Of a stretch of 64,000 nt of DNA, positions 49,596 through 59,071 are shown piece by piece. The position numbers and the translations under genes were made by a program. Source of the DNA: Chitinophagales bacterium. GTDB taxonomy: Bacteria; Bacteroidota; Bacteroidia; Chitinophagales; UBA10324. The notes under the pieces were generated by a model that saw nothing but the letters and a program-made list of their open reading frames with translations, was not told where the DNA came from and did not search any database. The first letter of the stretch is position 1, and each line of letters begins with the position of its first letter. The stretch covers positions 219,137 to 283,136 of the forward strand of contig JAIBAY010000006.1 of assembly GCA_019694975.1 (NCBI GenBank), given 5' to 3'.

Positions 49596-49686
49596 TCCTG
49601 TATAAATCTGCCTGACCTTATCGCCGGCAATAAGCTGTTGTAAAGTAGTAAGTACCATTTTGCAGCTGCAGCTGCGCATCAATAGT

Positions 49687-50778
49687 TCAGTTGCCCGCGG
49701 TATTTAACTTTATCCGGTGCCAGGCATTGTTCATGTAACCTTTGAAATTCCAGACCTGTCGCGCATCTTCCGGTTGTGAATTGCAGGCCTCATCCATGGC
49801 TCGCGCTATAATTTCATGCGTGCCGGCTGAATTTAGTTGTACTAACGCTTCCCAAAACGTCCATGCCCACCGTTGCCCGCCCTGCGTTATTGTGGCGGTG
49901 ATCCATGATTTTCCGCCATCCGTGGAAACATCTACGCGGGATATTTTTCTGCCGCCGCCACTCATGGCGTATCCTTTCAGCAGCAATGGATCTCCGTTTA
50001 CCATTTCACCGCTCTGCGGCGATGTAATCACGCAGTTCACGCTCAGCTCACTAAGCTGCAGCCCCGCATTCCAGTCCACGTTTTCGCCATTGATATGAGC
50101 GGGGAAAAGCCGGTATGCATGCGACTGAAAATAATTGGCAGAAGGATGTTGCTGCACCATGATACGGGACAACCATTTAACACTTCTTGCGCCGATATAA
50201 CCCGGAACAATCGTCCTCAAAGGAAATCCATGTGTTGGAGCAAGCGGTTCACCATTCATTTCATAAGCGAGCAACACATCAGCGCTCAGCGCCTTTTCCA
50301 GCGGGATGGATCCGCCGAAGCCTACATTTTCATTTTTACGATAGACATCATCTGCTCCCATAAATTCAACATACTCCGCTCCGTCTATTAGGCCCGCGGT
50401 TTGCAGCACATCGCTCAGACGTGCACCGCTCCACACTTCATTGCCGATAGCGCCTGACTGCCAGGGTACTTCACCCGGAATCGGCGCCACCTCTATCAAC
50501 TGATCACGCCGGTTGCCGGCACATTGCAGCGTGACCATTACCGTATGCCTGGCAAAATCTTTTTTGATCATCTCCAGTGACAGCAGGAGCTCCTTTTTCA
50601 CCATGCCGTTTACGTGCAACTGAAACGTTCCCGGATCAATTGCCGGAATTTCTCCATGGTTACGGATATAGAATAATCCGGAAGGTGTGATAAAATGTTC
50701 GCGTAAGGCGGCCGGTAAGGGTTCTGCATTTAAGGGTGATGTGGTATGCACCAGGAAATCAGTATGTTTCTTCATCAT
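49687..50778 (-). CDS. Sulfite oxidase-family molybdopterin oxidoreductase
   Basis: A 363-residue protein with an oxidoreductase molybdopterin-binding domain (about 25-220) and a C-terminal Mo-co dimerisation domain (about 235-350). The Mo-coordinating Cys lies in VTLQCAGNRR, and the substrate pocket has the GFPLRTIVPGYIGARSVKWL motif of sulfite oxidases. There is no N-terminal heme domain, as in bacterial SorA-type enzymes and plant sulfite oxidase. The start at 50778 (MMKKHTDFLVHTTSP) is preferred. Longer starts add only a basic tail, and no Tat or Sec signal is visible, so it may be cytoplasmic. It likely oxidises sulfite to sulfate. The electron acceptor is unknown. Confidence 0.88.
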   Translation of the reverse strand: MMKKHTDFLVHTTSPLNAEPLPAALREHFITPSGLFYIRNHGEIPAIDPGTFQLHVNGMVKKELLLSLEMIKKDFARHTVMVTLQCAGNRRDQLIEVAPIPGEVPWQSGAIGNEVWSGARLSDVLQTAGLIDGAEYVEFMGADDVYRKNENVGFGGSIPLEKALSADVLLAYEMNGEPLAPTHGFPLRTIVPGYIGARSVKWLSRIMVQQHPSANYFQSHAYRLFPAHINGENVDWNAGLQLSELSVNCVITSPQSGEMVNGDPLLLKGYAMSGGGRKISRVDVSTDGGKSWITATITQGGQRWAWTFWEALVQLNSAGTHEIIARAMDEACNSQPEDARQVWNFKGYMNNAWHRIKLNTAGN

Positions 50779-51180
50779 AGTCATGCTCAAAAATAGAAGT
50801 CTTTGAGAAAATCCATGAAAAAGGAATTTCATGTTGCAACAAAATTTCTTAATGCACACGAATCATATTGATTGTGAAAAAAAACTTTAACGTAATTCTT
50901 GTACGGTTCAGGAAATAGTACGAAGGCATCATGTCCCATAAGGAGGTATTTGATGTTGGCAACTGCAACGGTTATAACCATGATGTTTCGGGAAATGTTT
51001 TTCCGTTAAGCATTCCATTCCGAATGCTGATCATGCAGCGCCCTGTCGCTTTGCCCGATAGCCGGGCCTTGGCCGGATTCCGGATCATTCATGCATATAT
51101 CGGTTGATGGCATGAATGGTACTTGCATCAGTTATCTTTGCCGCATTCAGCAAATTCACAGCAGGTAGCGTGCATCAGCA
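50779..51180. other. 402-bp divergent gap, molybdoenzyme / trmB
   Basis: Holds promoters for both directions. TATCTTTG at 51133-51140 is a good -7 box for trmB. Around 50938-50955 a strong Shine-Dalgarno-like AAGGAGG lies 7 bases before an ATG that opens an 18-codon frame. Because Bacteroidota rarely use such sites, I do not call a gene. A GC-rich stretch near 51058-51090 has no clear hairpin. Confidence 0.45.
51133..51140 (+). promoter_or_regulatory. -7 box (TATCTTTG) before trmB
   Basis: Exact TAnnTTTG match, 40 bases before the trmB ATG. TTG is found 8 and 26 bases upstream but not at the preferred spacing of about 19-21. Confidence 0.45.
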
Positions 51181-51828
51181 ATGGCCAAGAAAAAGCGCAT
51201 CCGTTTAAAAGAAATGGAATCCTTCTCCAACGTCTTCCAGTTACGCAAGGAACTGAAAGGCAAATGGCATGAAAGTGTTTTTGGCAATCAGGCGCCCATT
51301 ACTTTAGAACTTGCCTGTGGCAAGGGAGAATATACCATTGCACTTGCCAGGCGGTTTCCTTCAAAAAATTTTATCGGCATAGATATCAAAGGAGCAAGAA
51401 TATGGCGCGGCGCGAAAACGGCACTGGAAGAAAATATCCACAGCGTTGCATTTTTGCGTACCTACATCGATCATATCACCGATTATTTTGAACAAGGTGA
51501 AGTGTCGGAAATATGGATCACCTTTCCTGATCCTTACCATGAAAACAGCAAGGCACGTAAACGACTTACCTCCGGCGTATTTCTAAACCGTTACCGGCAG
51601 ATACTGCAGCCCGGCGGCATCCTCCACCTGAAAACCGATGATCAGCTGTTGTATGAATTCAGCCTTGGCTCATTGCGCAAACATGATTGCAGCATATTAT
51701 TTCATACCGAAGATCTGTATGCTTCCGGTTTGCCGGATGAAATACTTTCCGTGAAAACATTTTACGAAAAGCAACACCTCGCAAATGGCAAAACGATTAA
51801 GTACATTCGGTTTTCATTCAACACCTGA
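51181..51828 (+). CDS. trmB: tRNA (guanine-N7-)-methyltransferase
   Basis: A 215-residue SAM-dependent enzyme that methylates N7 of G46 in tRNA variable loops. The SAM-binding motif is ELACGKGEYTIALA, with the family signature NFIGIDIKGARIWRGAKTALEE, the TFPDPYHENSKARKRL region (PDPW-type catalytic segment) and LKTDDQLLYEFSL near the C-terminus. The form found here, with PDPYHE in place of PDPWPKKRH, is common in Bacteroidota. It overlaps nothing. The alkyltransferase-like gene starts 5 bases after its stop. Confidence 0.95.
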   Translation: MAKKKRIRLKEMESFSNVFQLRKELKGKWHESVFGNQAPITLELACGKGEYTIALARRFPSKNFIGIDIKGARIWRGAKTALEENIHSVAFLRTYIDHITDYFEQGEVSEIWITFPDPYHENSKARKRLTSGVFLNRYRQILQPGGILHLKTDDQLLYEFSLGSLRKHDCSILFHTEDLYASGLPDEILSVKTFYEKQHLANGKTIKYIRFSFNT

Positions 51829-51832
51829 TGCC

Positions 51833-52204
51833 ATGAAGAAGGAATCATTTTTTGATAAAGTGTATGTTGTTGCCAGGAAGATTCCGCGCGGAAGGGTAAC
51901 AAGCTACGGCGCCATCGCGGATTATCTCGGCACCGGCCTTTCAGCAAGAATGGTCGGCTGGGCCATGAACAGTTGCCATCTCGCCTACCCTCCGGTGCCT
52001 GCACACAGGGTGGTGAACAGGAATGGATTACTCACGGGCAAGCATCATTTTGCAACGCCCGGATTAATGGAGGAACTGCTGGAAGCAGAAGGCGTCTTGG
52101 TTGCAGAAGATAAGGTTAAAGACTTCAGGAAGTTGTTCTGGAATCCTGCTGTTGAACTTAAAAAAAGAAATATTGCAAAAAAGAGCGCTGTGAAATCAAA
52201 ATAA
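51833..52204 (+). CDS. Alkyltransferase-like (ATL/MGMT-fold) protein
   Basis: A 123-residue protein with the DNA-binding domain of O6-alkylguanine-DNA alkyltransferase. The helix-turn-helix region RVTSYGAIADYLGTGLSARMVGWAM has the conserved Arg finger position. The active-site motif PCHRV is PAHRV, so the acceptor Cys is Ala and direct repair is impossible. Such alkyltransferase-like proteins bind alkylated bases and hand them to nucleotide excision repair, which fits the presence of uvrA in the same window. The start at 51833 (MKKESFFDKVYVVARKIPRG) is chosen because it follows the trmB stop by 5 bases. The Lys-rich tail is probably disordered. Confidence 0.88.
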   Translation: MKKESFFDKVYVVARKIPRGRVTSYGAIADYLGTGLSARMVGWAMNSCHLAYPPVPAHRVVNRNGLLTGKHHFATPGLMEELLEAEGVLVAEDKVKDFRKLFWNPAVELKKRNIAKKSAVKSK

Positions 52205-52261
52205 GGACAGTGATAAGCATGCTGTCAGCTTACTTAAAAATTCTTCCATCAATTACTGTTT

Positions 52262-54151
52262 ATGTGCGGGTTGACCGGACTGATTGCAAAAAATGATACG
52301 GGCAGGCAATGGATGCAATATATACACGCCGCTGCAGGCGTTTTGCATCAGCGCGGCCCCGATGCGCAGCATTTTTTTGTGAAAGAAACGGTTGCCTTTG
52401 GTCATTGCCGGCTCTCCGTCATTGACCTCGCTGAAACGGCCGGCCAGCCTATGTCTGATGAATCCGGAAGGTTTACCATCATTTACAACGGCGAGATATT
52501 TAACTACCGTGACTTAAAGAAGCAGCTCGCGGCAAAAGGAGAAAAATTTCACACGCAATCAGATACCGAAGTATTGTTGCGCCTTTATATGATGCATGGG
52601 AAAGAGATGCTTCCCATGCTGAATGGGTTTTTTGCTTTTGCGGTTTTTGACAGTAAAGAGAAAACCTGTTTTGTGGCACGTGACCGTTTTGGCGTTAAAC
52701 CACTGCTGTATTATGAAGATGAAAACTGCCTGTTGTTTGCTTCGGAAATGAAAGCCCTGCTGCAGTTTCCCTTGAAGCGGGTGATTGATGCGGTTTCCCT
52801 GCAGGAGTATCTGCAGCTGAATTACATTCCAGCGCCCGATACCATTTTTGCAGGGGTGAAGAAACTGCAAGCCGGCCATTACCTCTGGTGGAACGGTCTG
52901 CAAACTTCGTTGCATGCTTACTATTCATTGCCCGCTGCGGTAAACAACACGCCTGCCCCAACCGATTATACGGCAAAGCAACAGGAACTGTTTGAATTGC
53001 TGGAGGATGCGGTTCGCATCAGGCTGATCAGCGATGTTCCGCTGGGTGCTTTTCTTTCCGGCGGGCTGGACTCTTCAGTGATCTGTGGTTTGGCTGCCAG
53101 GCATACGGATAAGCTGAAAACTTTTTCAATCGGTTATCATGAAGACGGCTTTTTTGATGAGACAAACTATGCCAAAGCAGTAGCCCGGCATTTTAATACG
53201 GATCATACGGTATTCAGTGTTACCCGTGCTCAGCTGTATGAATCATTGTATGATGTGTTGAATTATATCGATGAGCCCTTTGCCGACTCATCCGCACTGC
53301 CGGTATTTATCCTGAGCAAGCTGACGCGGCAGGAAGTGAAGGTTGCACTCTCCGGCGATGGAGCGGATGAATTATTTGGCGGATATATGAAGCACACTGC
53401 CGAATACCGTGCACGCCATGCAGGATTTCCGGAACGCGCCGTCGCTGCCCTCTATCCATTACTGAAACATTTTGCTTCCAGCCGTAACAGCACCACCATG
53501 AATCGCATGCGGCAGTTGCAGCGTTTCGCCGAAGGCATGCACATGAGCCGGCAGGACCGCTACTGGAGATGGTGTTCACTTGCCGGCGATGAAGAAACGA
53601 AAGCCCTGTTATTGCATGGCAATGATGAATCAATGTGGCGGAGCCGTAAAAACAATCTCACCCGCCATGTGCAGGCAAGTGATGATATGAATGAAGTGCT
53701 GCTGAATGATATGGAACTAGTGCTTCCAAACGATATGCTTTATAAAGTGGATGCCATGTCGATGGCGAACGGACTCGAAGTGCGTACTCCTTTTTTGGAT
53801 TACCGTGTAGCAGCGTTTGCATGCAGCTTGCCGGCCGAGTGCAAGGTGAATAAGCGTTACAGGAAGATGATTGTAAATGATACGTTCAGGAAAATGTTGC
53901 CGGCTGCATTATACCACCGGCCAAAGCGCGGATTTGAGATACCGTTGCACGGATTCTTAACCACCGAATTGCGGTCTCAGATAGAGAATGACTATTGCGC
54001 AAAGGATTTCATAATGTCGCAACAGGTGTTTGACTATGATGTTGTCAGCAAACTGAAACACCGGCTGTTCTCCAAAAATCCCGGCGACAGCGCCGCACGC
54101 ATCTGGGCATTGATTGTTTTTCAGCATTGGTGGAAGCAGTACATGTCATGA
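52262..54151 (+). CDS. asnB: Asparagine synthase (glutamine-hydrolysing)
   Basis: A 629-residue two-domain enzyme. The N-terminal class II glutamine amidotransferase domain starts at Cys 2 (MCGLTGLIA), which becomes the nucleophile after Met removal. The asparagine-synthase ATP-pyrophosphatase domain has the PP-loop LSGGLDSSVICGLA near 270-283 and the SGDGADELFGGY motif near 363-374. It makes asparagine from aspartate and glutamine, or amidates a sugar acid in a glycan pathway. Genes of this type lie next to glycosyltransferases in many Bacteroidota exopolysaccharide loci, and a GT4 gene follows 81 bases downstream. Housekeeping and glycan roles cannot be separated here. Confidence 0.92.
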   Translation: MCGLTGLIAKNDTGRQWMQYIHAAAGVLHQRGPDAQHFFVKETVAFGHCRLSVIDLAETAGQPMSDESGRFTIIYNGEIFNYRDLKKQLAAKGEKFHTQSDTEVLLRLYMMHGKEMLPMLNGFFAFAVFDSKEKTCFVARDRFGVKPLLYYEDENCLLFASEMKALLQFPLKRVIDAVSLQEYLQLNYIPAPDTIFAGVKKLQAGHYLWWNGLQTSLHAYYSLPAAVNNTPAPTDYTAKQQELFELLEDAVRIRLISDVPLGAFLSGGLDSSVICGLAARHTDKLKTFSIGYHEDGFFDETNYAKAVARHFNTDHTVFSVTRAQLYESLYDVLNYIDEPFADSSALPVFILSKLTRQEVKVALSGDGADELFGGYMKHTAEYRARHAGFPERAVAALYPLLKHFASSRNSTTMNRMRQLQRFAEGMHMSRQDRYWRWCSLAGDEETKALLLHGNDESMWRSRKNNLTRHVQASDDMNEVLLNDMELVLPNDMLYKVDAMSMANGLEVRTPFLDYRVAAFACSLPAECKVNKRYRKMIVNDTFRKMLPAALYHRPKRGFEIPLHGFLTTELRSQIENDYCAKDFIMSQQVFDYDVVSKLKHRLFSKNPGDSAARIWALIVFQHWWKQYMS

Positions 54152-54177
54152 TCCCAAAGTGATCTTGAAAAGAAAAT

Positions 54178-54185
54178 TACTTTTG
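54178..54185 (+). promoter_or_regulatory. -7 box (TACTTTTG) before the glycosyltransferase
   Basis: TACTTTTG matches TAnnTTTG and lies 47 bases before the glycosyltransferase start, so the gene can be expressed separately from asnB. No -33 TTG at the ideal spacing. Confidence 0.45.
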
Positions 54186-54232
54186 TTCCGTCCGGTTTCG
54201 GGCAAACGAACGACCGATTATTTTTTTCTGCA

Positions 54233-55441
54233 ATGCCCAGGATCCTCCGCATTATCAATCGCCTTAACCTTGGAGGCCCCACCTTGAATGTTGCCTATCT
54301 CTCCAGGTTTCTTGCGCCTGAGTTTGACACCATGCTCGTTGCCGGTATGATCGACGAAACCGAAGAGAGCGCTGCCTTCATCACGGATGAAATGGGATTA
54401 AAGCCCGTTTATATTCCTGAAATGTACCGCGAAATTCATCCCCTGAAAGACAGGCTTGCCTATAACCGGTTAAAAAAATTAATCCGTGCTTATCAGCCCG
54501 ACATCGTTCATACACATGCCGCCAAGGCAGGCACACTGGGCCGCCTGGCAGCTGCTGCATGTGATGTACCAGTAATTGTGCACACTTTTCATGGCCATGT
54601 TTTTCATTCCTATTTTCCGGCCTGGCAAACACAAATGTTCATCGCCATCGAAAGGTATCTCGCTAAAAAAAGTACCCGCATTATTTGTATCAGCGATAAA
54701 CAAAAGGAGGAACTCACCACTGCGTACAGGATTTGCCCGCCGGAAAAAGCAGTGGTCATACCGCTGGGTTTTGATCTTCAGAAATTTTCATCCGGCTTAA
54801 CGGAGGCACGTAAGAAATTCAGGGAGTATTACCTGGTAGCTGAGGATGAAATAGTGATTGTAATAATAGGGCGGCTCGTGCCGGTAAAAAATCATGCGTT
54901 GTTCCTGAGAGCTCTCCAGTCGGTACAGGGCAGGACATCAAAAAAAATAAGAGCCTTCATTGTAGGAGACGGAGAAGAGCGGAATGCTATTGAAGCAAAA
55001 GCTTCTTCACTGCAGCTTGACTTTACCGACTTTCACAGCCATCCGCGAAGTGCCCTGCTCACCTTTACGTCATGGATCAGGGAGGTGGAGGAAGTATATG
55101 CCGGTGCTGACATCGTCGCACTCACTTCACTGAATGAAGGCACGCCGGTGAGCCTGATTGAAGCACAGGCAGCAGGCAAACCGATTGTTACCACAGATGC
55201 CGGCGGCATCACGGATATTGTCGTACCCGGAAAAAACGCGCTTGTAACAGCCACCAGCGATCAACAGGCATTTACGGAAAACCTGTTGCTGCTGATAGAA
55301 GATGATTTACTGCGAAAAAAAATGACGGGCTATGATTCCGCCGCGGTGACGGCCCGCTTTCATTACAAACGGCTGATGGAAGAAATGGCGACGCTGTATC
55401 GCCTGATGCTTGACGAAAAAAGTCATCGTCATCGTAAATGA
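54233..55441 (+). CDS. Glycosyltransferase, GT4 family
   Basis: A 402-residue GT-B-fold enzyme. The N-terminal domain holds LRIINRLNLGGPTLNVAYLSRFL and the HTHAAKAGTLGRLAA segment. The C-terminal domain has the donor-binding IGRLVPVKNHALFLRAL and DIVALTSLNEGTPVSLIEAQAAGKPIVTTDAGGITDIV, containing the E-x7-E motif of the GT4 group. It moves a sugar from an NDP-sugar to an acceptor on the cytoplasmic face. The neighbour asnB and the flippase, nucleotidyltransferase and Wza/Wzc genes elsewhere in the window are compatible with surface-glycan assembly. Donor and acceptor are unknown. Confidence 0.9.
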   Translation: MPRILRIINRLNLGGPTLNVAYLSRFLAPEFDTMLVAGMIDETEESAAFITDEMGLKPVYIPEMYREIHPLKDRLAYNRLKKLIRAYQPDIVHTHAAKAGTLGRLAAAACDVPVIVHTFHGHVFHSYFPAWQTQMFIAIERYLAKKSTRIICISDKQKEELTTAYRICPPEKAVVIPLGFDLQKFSSGLTEARKKFREYYLVAEDEIVIVIIGRLVPVKNHALFLRALQSVQGRTSKKIRAFIVGDGEERNAIEAKASSLQLDFTDFHSHPRSALLTFTSWIREVEEVYAGADIVALTSLNEGTPVSLIEAQAAGKPIVTTDAGGITDIVVPGKNALVTATSDQQAFTENLLLLIEDDLLRKKMTGYDSAAVTARFHYKRLMEEMATLYRLMLDEKSHRHRK

Positions 55442-55571
55442 GGCATTTCGCTTTATGGCTTGCAATGCCTTAGGTATGCATGACATAAAGTTGCATTGCG
55501 TTACAGTTTCCGTTTTCGCGGCAGGAATTATTTTTTTGTCGGCTGTTATTGTTGCATATTCAGCAGGATGG

Positions 55572-57026
55572 TTACCGGGCAATCAGCATACTGCCGGAAG
55601 CAGTAAAATCTTTTGCAGTAACAGTAAGCAGGTATATTCCGTCGGTCCAGCTGTCATCAGCCGGCAGCGACTGTTCTGTATTTAATCCATGCAACTTGCT
55701 TTGCATGCACAACGAACCATTGGAATTATAAAGCGCAATACGGCAATCTCCGGTTATAGTGCGATTGCTCTTGATCTTGAGCACGTTTCCCTGCACGTTG
55801 CCGGTAATATGCAGCGAAGACAAGGTTGCCGATGTATTTTGAATGCCGCTGACTTCATACAGGATGCCTTTCATCAGGTATATCTGTTCCTTACCTTCAT
55901 CAGCAAACACTACGTAAAAAGTACCGTTGTTATACGCCACATCCGGATTGGTATGGAAACCATCAGTCAGCACATTGCTGATGGTATCCACCACCGTTCC
56001 CAGGCCGGAAGGGCCGGTGAGTGAATACGTGAACATGATATTACGATGGCCGTTGATAATCTGCTCCCAAACAACTGCTATCGTATCACCGCTGGCAACA
56101 ATGGCGGGATGGTTTTGCGAGGCTGCGCCCTGCAGGTTAAAGAGCGGTTTTTCAAAACCCTGTTGCAGCGTCACAGTATTCAATGTGGAAACATAACATT
56201 TGTTTCCGTTCACACCATTCATGAAAACGCTGATCAGTGTGTCGCCGCTGATTACCGCTTCGCCGCCACTTGAAGGGCAACTTTCAAGTACCCAGTTGTT
56301 ATTGTCGATGTTGCCCAGCGCGAATGTCAGTCCGCCATCATGTGAGATGGCCGCGCGCATATCGCGGATGTTGTTGATGGCATTGCGGTAGATGATGGCT
56401 ATTTCATCGCCATTGCAAACGATGCTGCCCGGGCAGCAGTCGCAGGGATCGGCTCCCAGCGCAGCCGTTACCGGATTATCGGCGGAAAAGGTACTGCCTC
56501 CATTGTCTGACCTGGTAAACACATATTGCGGGTTGGATGAATTGACATCCAGCTTCGCGAATGTTACCACCGGGTTGCCCTCCTGTACGGTGCCGACACT
56601 TGCATATTGAAGATAGTTATTCCCGATATTGTCAATGCGTATGGTGTCGCTGAAAGTCAGCCCCTGGTCAAATGAACGATGCAGGTATGCATGCGTGGCA
56701 TCTGCTCTGACGTAGGTAACAAACACGGTATCACCCGCCGCTTTCAGGTCGGGGCCGGTGAGTGAAAACACAGTTGCTTCCACGCCGGCGGGCGTTAGTT
56801 GTATGGCCGGACTGAAGCTGCCTGCCGTCCATCTGCTGCAGAAAATTTTCCCTGAAATGAAATCACCCCAGGCTACCACCGGTGTGTCATGCACCAGAGC
56901 AATACGCGGCCAGTCGGTGCCGGCTCCTGAATTCACCACAACAGGACTTGTCCAGTTTAAGGGCGACTGTGCCAGCAAGCAGCAGGTGCTGCTGATGAGG
57001 TTGAGGAGGAGGAGTGTTTTTTTCAT
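55572..57026 (-). CDS. T9SS-sorted sialidase-like beta-propeller protein
   Basis: A 484-residue secreted protein. A signal peptide (LLLLNLISSTCCLLAQ) is followed by a six-bladed propeller-like region (about 20-395) with repeated SDNGGSTFS/SHDGGLTFA Asp-box-type motifs, as in exo-alpha-sialidase and BNR-repeat proteins. The end (about 400-484) is a type IX secretion sorting domain (CRIALYNSNGSLCMQSKLHG, then GIYLLTVTAKDFTASGSMLIAR). No catalytic sialidase FRIP motif is seen, so enzymatic activity is doubtful. Surface location is expected. It is downstream of a second T9SS cargo gene on the same strand with 71 bases between, so they may be co-expressed. Confidence 0.82.
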   Translation of the reverse strand: MKKTLLLLNLISSTCCLLAQSPLNWTSPVVVNSGAGTDWPRIALVHDTPVVAWGDFISGKIFCSRWTAGSFSPAIQLTPAGVEATVFSLTGPDLKAAGDTVFVTYVRADATHAYLHRSFDQGLTFSDTIRIDNIGNNYLQYASVGTVQEGNPVVTFAKLDVNSSNPQYVFTRSDNGGSTFSADNPVTAALGADPCDCCPGSIVCNGDEIAIIYRNAINNIRDMRAAISHDGGLTFALGNIDNNNWVLESCPSSGGEAVISGDTLISVFMNGVNGNKCYVSTLNTVTLQQGFEKPLFNLQGAASQNHPAIVASGDTIAVVWEQIINGHRNIMFTYSLTGPSGLGTVVDTISNVLTDGFHTNPDVAYNNGTFYVVFADEGKEQIYLMKGILYEVSGIQNTSATLSSLHITGNVQGNVLKIKSNRTITGDCRIALYNSNGSLCMQSKLHGLNTEQSLPADDSWTDGIYLLTVTAKDFTASGSMLIAR

Positions 57027-57097
57027 GGGTAATACCTGTCTTTTGTTTGCAGCTCCGTCAAAATTATTTTCACCGGTGCTGTTGTTGCATTCGGAAA

Positions 57098-58765
57098 TTA
57101 TTGAACGACTAACTTTTTAAGGCCAGTCATATTTCCATTCCTGTCAGTTAATTGAATGGTGTACATGCCATACTTCAATCCCGATAAAATTATTACAACT
57201 GACTGTTGATGGTTTAGTGGAATAACTTGCAGCATTTTGCCTTCTATAGAAGTCAGTGTCATGTTTGCCGCAATGGTTTTTGAGAACACAACCGTACAAA
57301 TATCATTGACAGGATTAGGGAAAATATCCCAAGTATCCGGCGCGACTGAATTTTCGATGTCTAATGCAATAATATCAAGAGAATTGGAATGTATGGAGCA
57401 ACCAAAATTGTTTGTAACCATCACATAATATGTTCCGTTCTGCACCGGATTATATGACGGGTTTGTTGCGCCTGGTATAGCCGTATTTTCAAGGTACCAT
57501 TGATTGCCTGTTCCAGCATCGGAAAACAGAGTAACTCCGTTAAACGTAATGGCAGGCACCGGAGGCAAAAGGTGCAGCGTTACGATGATTTGACTGACCG
57601 AAGTGGTGTCACAGCCGTTGTATGCTTTTACAGAAACTGTTCCGGACAGGTCACCGGCTTTTACTTTTATAGTGTTAGTTCCTTGTCCTGATAAAAAGAT
57701 AGAACCGGAAGGAAGCGTCCATTCATAATAAGCGGCATCAGCAATAACAGGAATTGTATAATTCAGTGTATCGCCTTCGCATGCTGAAGTTGTTCCAGTC
57801 ACAGCACCAATTGCACTTAAGTCCGGGCATGGCGCTGTGTATTTGTACAGAATGCCGGCGGTGCCTACTGCGTAGCCTGTATAATAATTGGGAAAATGAA
57901 TGCCATAAAGCTGCCCGTTGGCTGTTGCATCGTAACTCCAGCTTGCCCCACCATTGTCAGTAGCGAGAATATTATAGGAAATAAAACGACAGCTATTATC
58001 TGTTGACAGGAAGCCATCGCGGAGTGTATAAGTGGAGATGCCGCTATAAACCTGGTTCCAGCTAACACCGCCATCTGTTGTCTTGAAAATGTTTTCGCCC
58101 TTGCCACCGGCATATACCGTGTCTTCGTTACCAATGGCAAGCGCCAGAAGGCCGCTACTGGCATTGGTATAAACGGTGCTCCAAGTATTACCTCCGTCTG
58201 TTGTTTTTATTACCGCGCCTTCCGCAAAAGAGCTGTTACTCGCTACGGCGTATCCTACGTTGTTATTGGAAAAACGAACCTGAATGAGATCGGTTGTTAT
58301 ACCCGTGCCAAGTGTTGACCAGGATGTGCCGCCATCTGTGGTCTTCAACATCGTTCCACCTCCTCCGCATACGAAGCCTGTATCGGCGGATGGAAAATCA
58401 AGCGAGCGCAGCGCCTGAGTGGAACCGCTGAAAACACCATTCCATGAAGCGCCTCCGTCTGTTGATTTCAGGATGGTACCATTAAAGCCGCATACGATGC
58501 CATGGTTGGCATCTGTAAAATGAACCCCACGCATAGCGGCAAAGGTGCCGGTGTTGTAGATGGACCATGTGGTTCCTCCATCCGTTGTTCTTAGAATCAG
58601 GGAATTGTCGGGAGAAACAGGTTCAGTGCAAATCCATCCGACGTTGGAATTGATGAAGAACACAGAACGTAATAGGTTGGTCACACCGGTATTCATGAGC
58701 GTCCATTGCTGTGCAAAGGCAGTTGTAGAAAGTGAAAATAGAAGAAGCAGGAGATATTTTTTCAA
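57098..58765 (-). CDS. T9SS-sorted YCF48-like repeat protein
   Basis: A 555-residue secreted protein. The start is taken at a TTG at 58765, which opens a good signal peptide (KKYLLLLLFSLSTTAFAQQ). An in-frame ATG 156 bases further upstream would place the signal inside the protein. The mature part has seven or so YCF48/BNR-like repeats with the phrase STDGGASWN or TTDGGTSWS (about 20-320), a PKD/Ig-like region with Cys (about 325-460) and a type IX sorting domain at the C-terminus (WDIFPNPVNDICTVVFSK ... GMYTIQLTDRNGNM). It should be attached to the outer surface. No enzymatic function is indicated. Confidence 0.82.
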   Translation of the reverse strand: MKKYLLLLLFSLSTTAFAQQWTLMNTGVTNLLRSVFFINSNVGWICTEPVSPDNSLILRTTDGGTTWSIYNTGTFAAMRGVHFTDANHGIVCGFNGTILKSTDGGASWNGVFSGSTQALRSLDFPSADTGFVCGGGGTMLKTTDGGTSWSTLGTGITTDLIQVRFSNNNVGYAVASNSSFAEGAVIKTTDGGNTWSTVYTNASSGLLALAIGNEDTVYAGGKGENIFKTTDGGVSWNQVYSGISTYTLRDGFLSTDNSCRFISYNILATDNGGASWSYDATANGQLYGIHFPNYYTGYAVGTAGILYKYTAPCPDLSAIGAVTGTTSACEGDTLNYTIPVIADAAYYEWTLPSGSIFLSGQGTNTIKVKAGDLSGTVSVKAYNGCDTTSVSQIIVTLHLLPPVPAITFNGVTLFSDAGTGNQWYLENTAIPGATNPSYNPVQNGTYYVMVTNNFGCSIHSNSLDIIALDIENSVAPDTWDIFPNPVNDICTVVFSKTIAANMTLTSIEGKMLQVIPLNHQQSVVIILSGLKYGMYTIQLTDRNGNMTGLKKLVVQ

Positions 58766-59071
58766 TCGGCTGTATGGGTGTTTTACTGTACAGATGAGTT
58801 TTGAAAAATAGTTACAAAATTTCACAATTTGAAGAATGGTTGATTTCCGGTTATGACCATATGCATAGTGCTTATTCCGGCATTTCGCGGTTCTATGTCG
58901 TAGTGAAGCGGGATATCGCAAATGAAAAATCCGGGTTAAAATGGCATAATGTCAACAATACGGACACTGCACTTCCTTATCATGATTCAAACCAAACATT
59001 GGTATTTTTCAGAGCGACAATCAAAAAACTTCAACTACTTTACCTTTATACTGCTCCAATTGCAAGACTCT
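58766..59071. other. 306-bp divergent gap, T9SS protein / thpR
   Basis: Divergent promoter region. Open frames cross it on the plus strand but carry no domain until the thpR core. TATTTTTC (minus strand, about 45 bases before the T9SS gene) resembles a -7 box. No repeats seen. Confidence 0.4.

Noticed and set aside
49662..49675. GCAGCTGCAGCTGC palindrome near the molybdoenzyme stop
   Set aside because: Simple 6-base periodic sequence with no T-run. It could arise by chance and has no partner site.
50938..51005. 18-codon ORF after a perfect AAGGAGG site in the molybdoenzyme/trmB gap
   Set aside because: Bacteroidota seldom use Shine-Dalgarno sites and the peptide has no recognisable character. 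Chance is the simplest reading.
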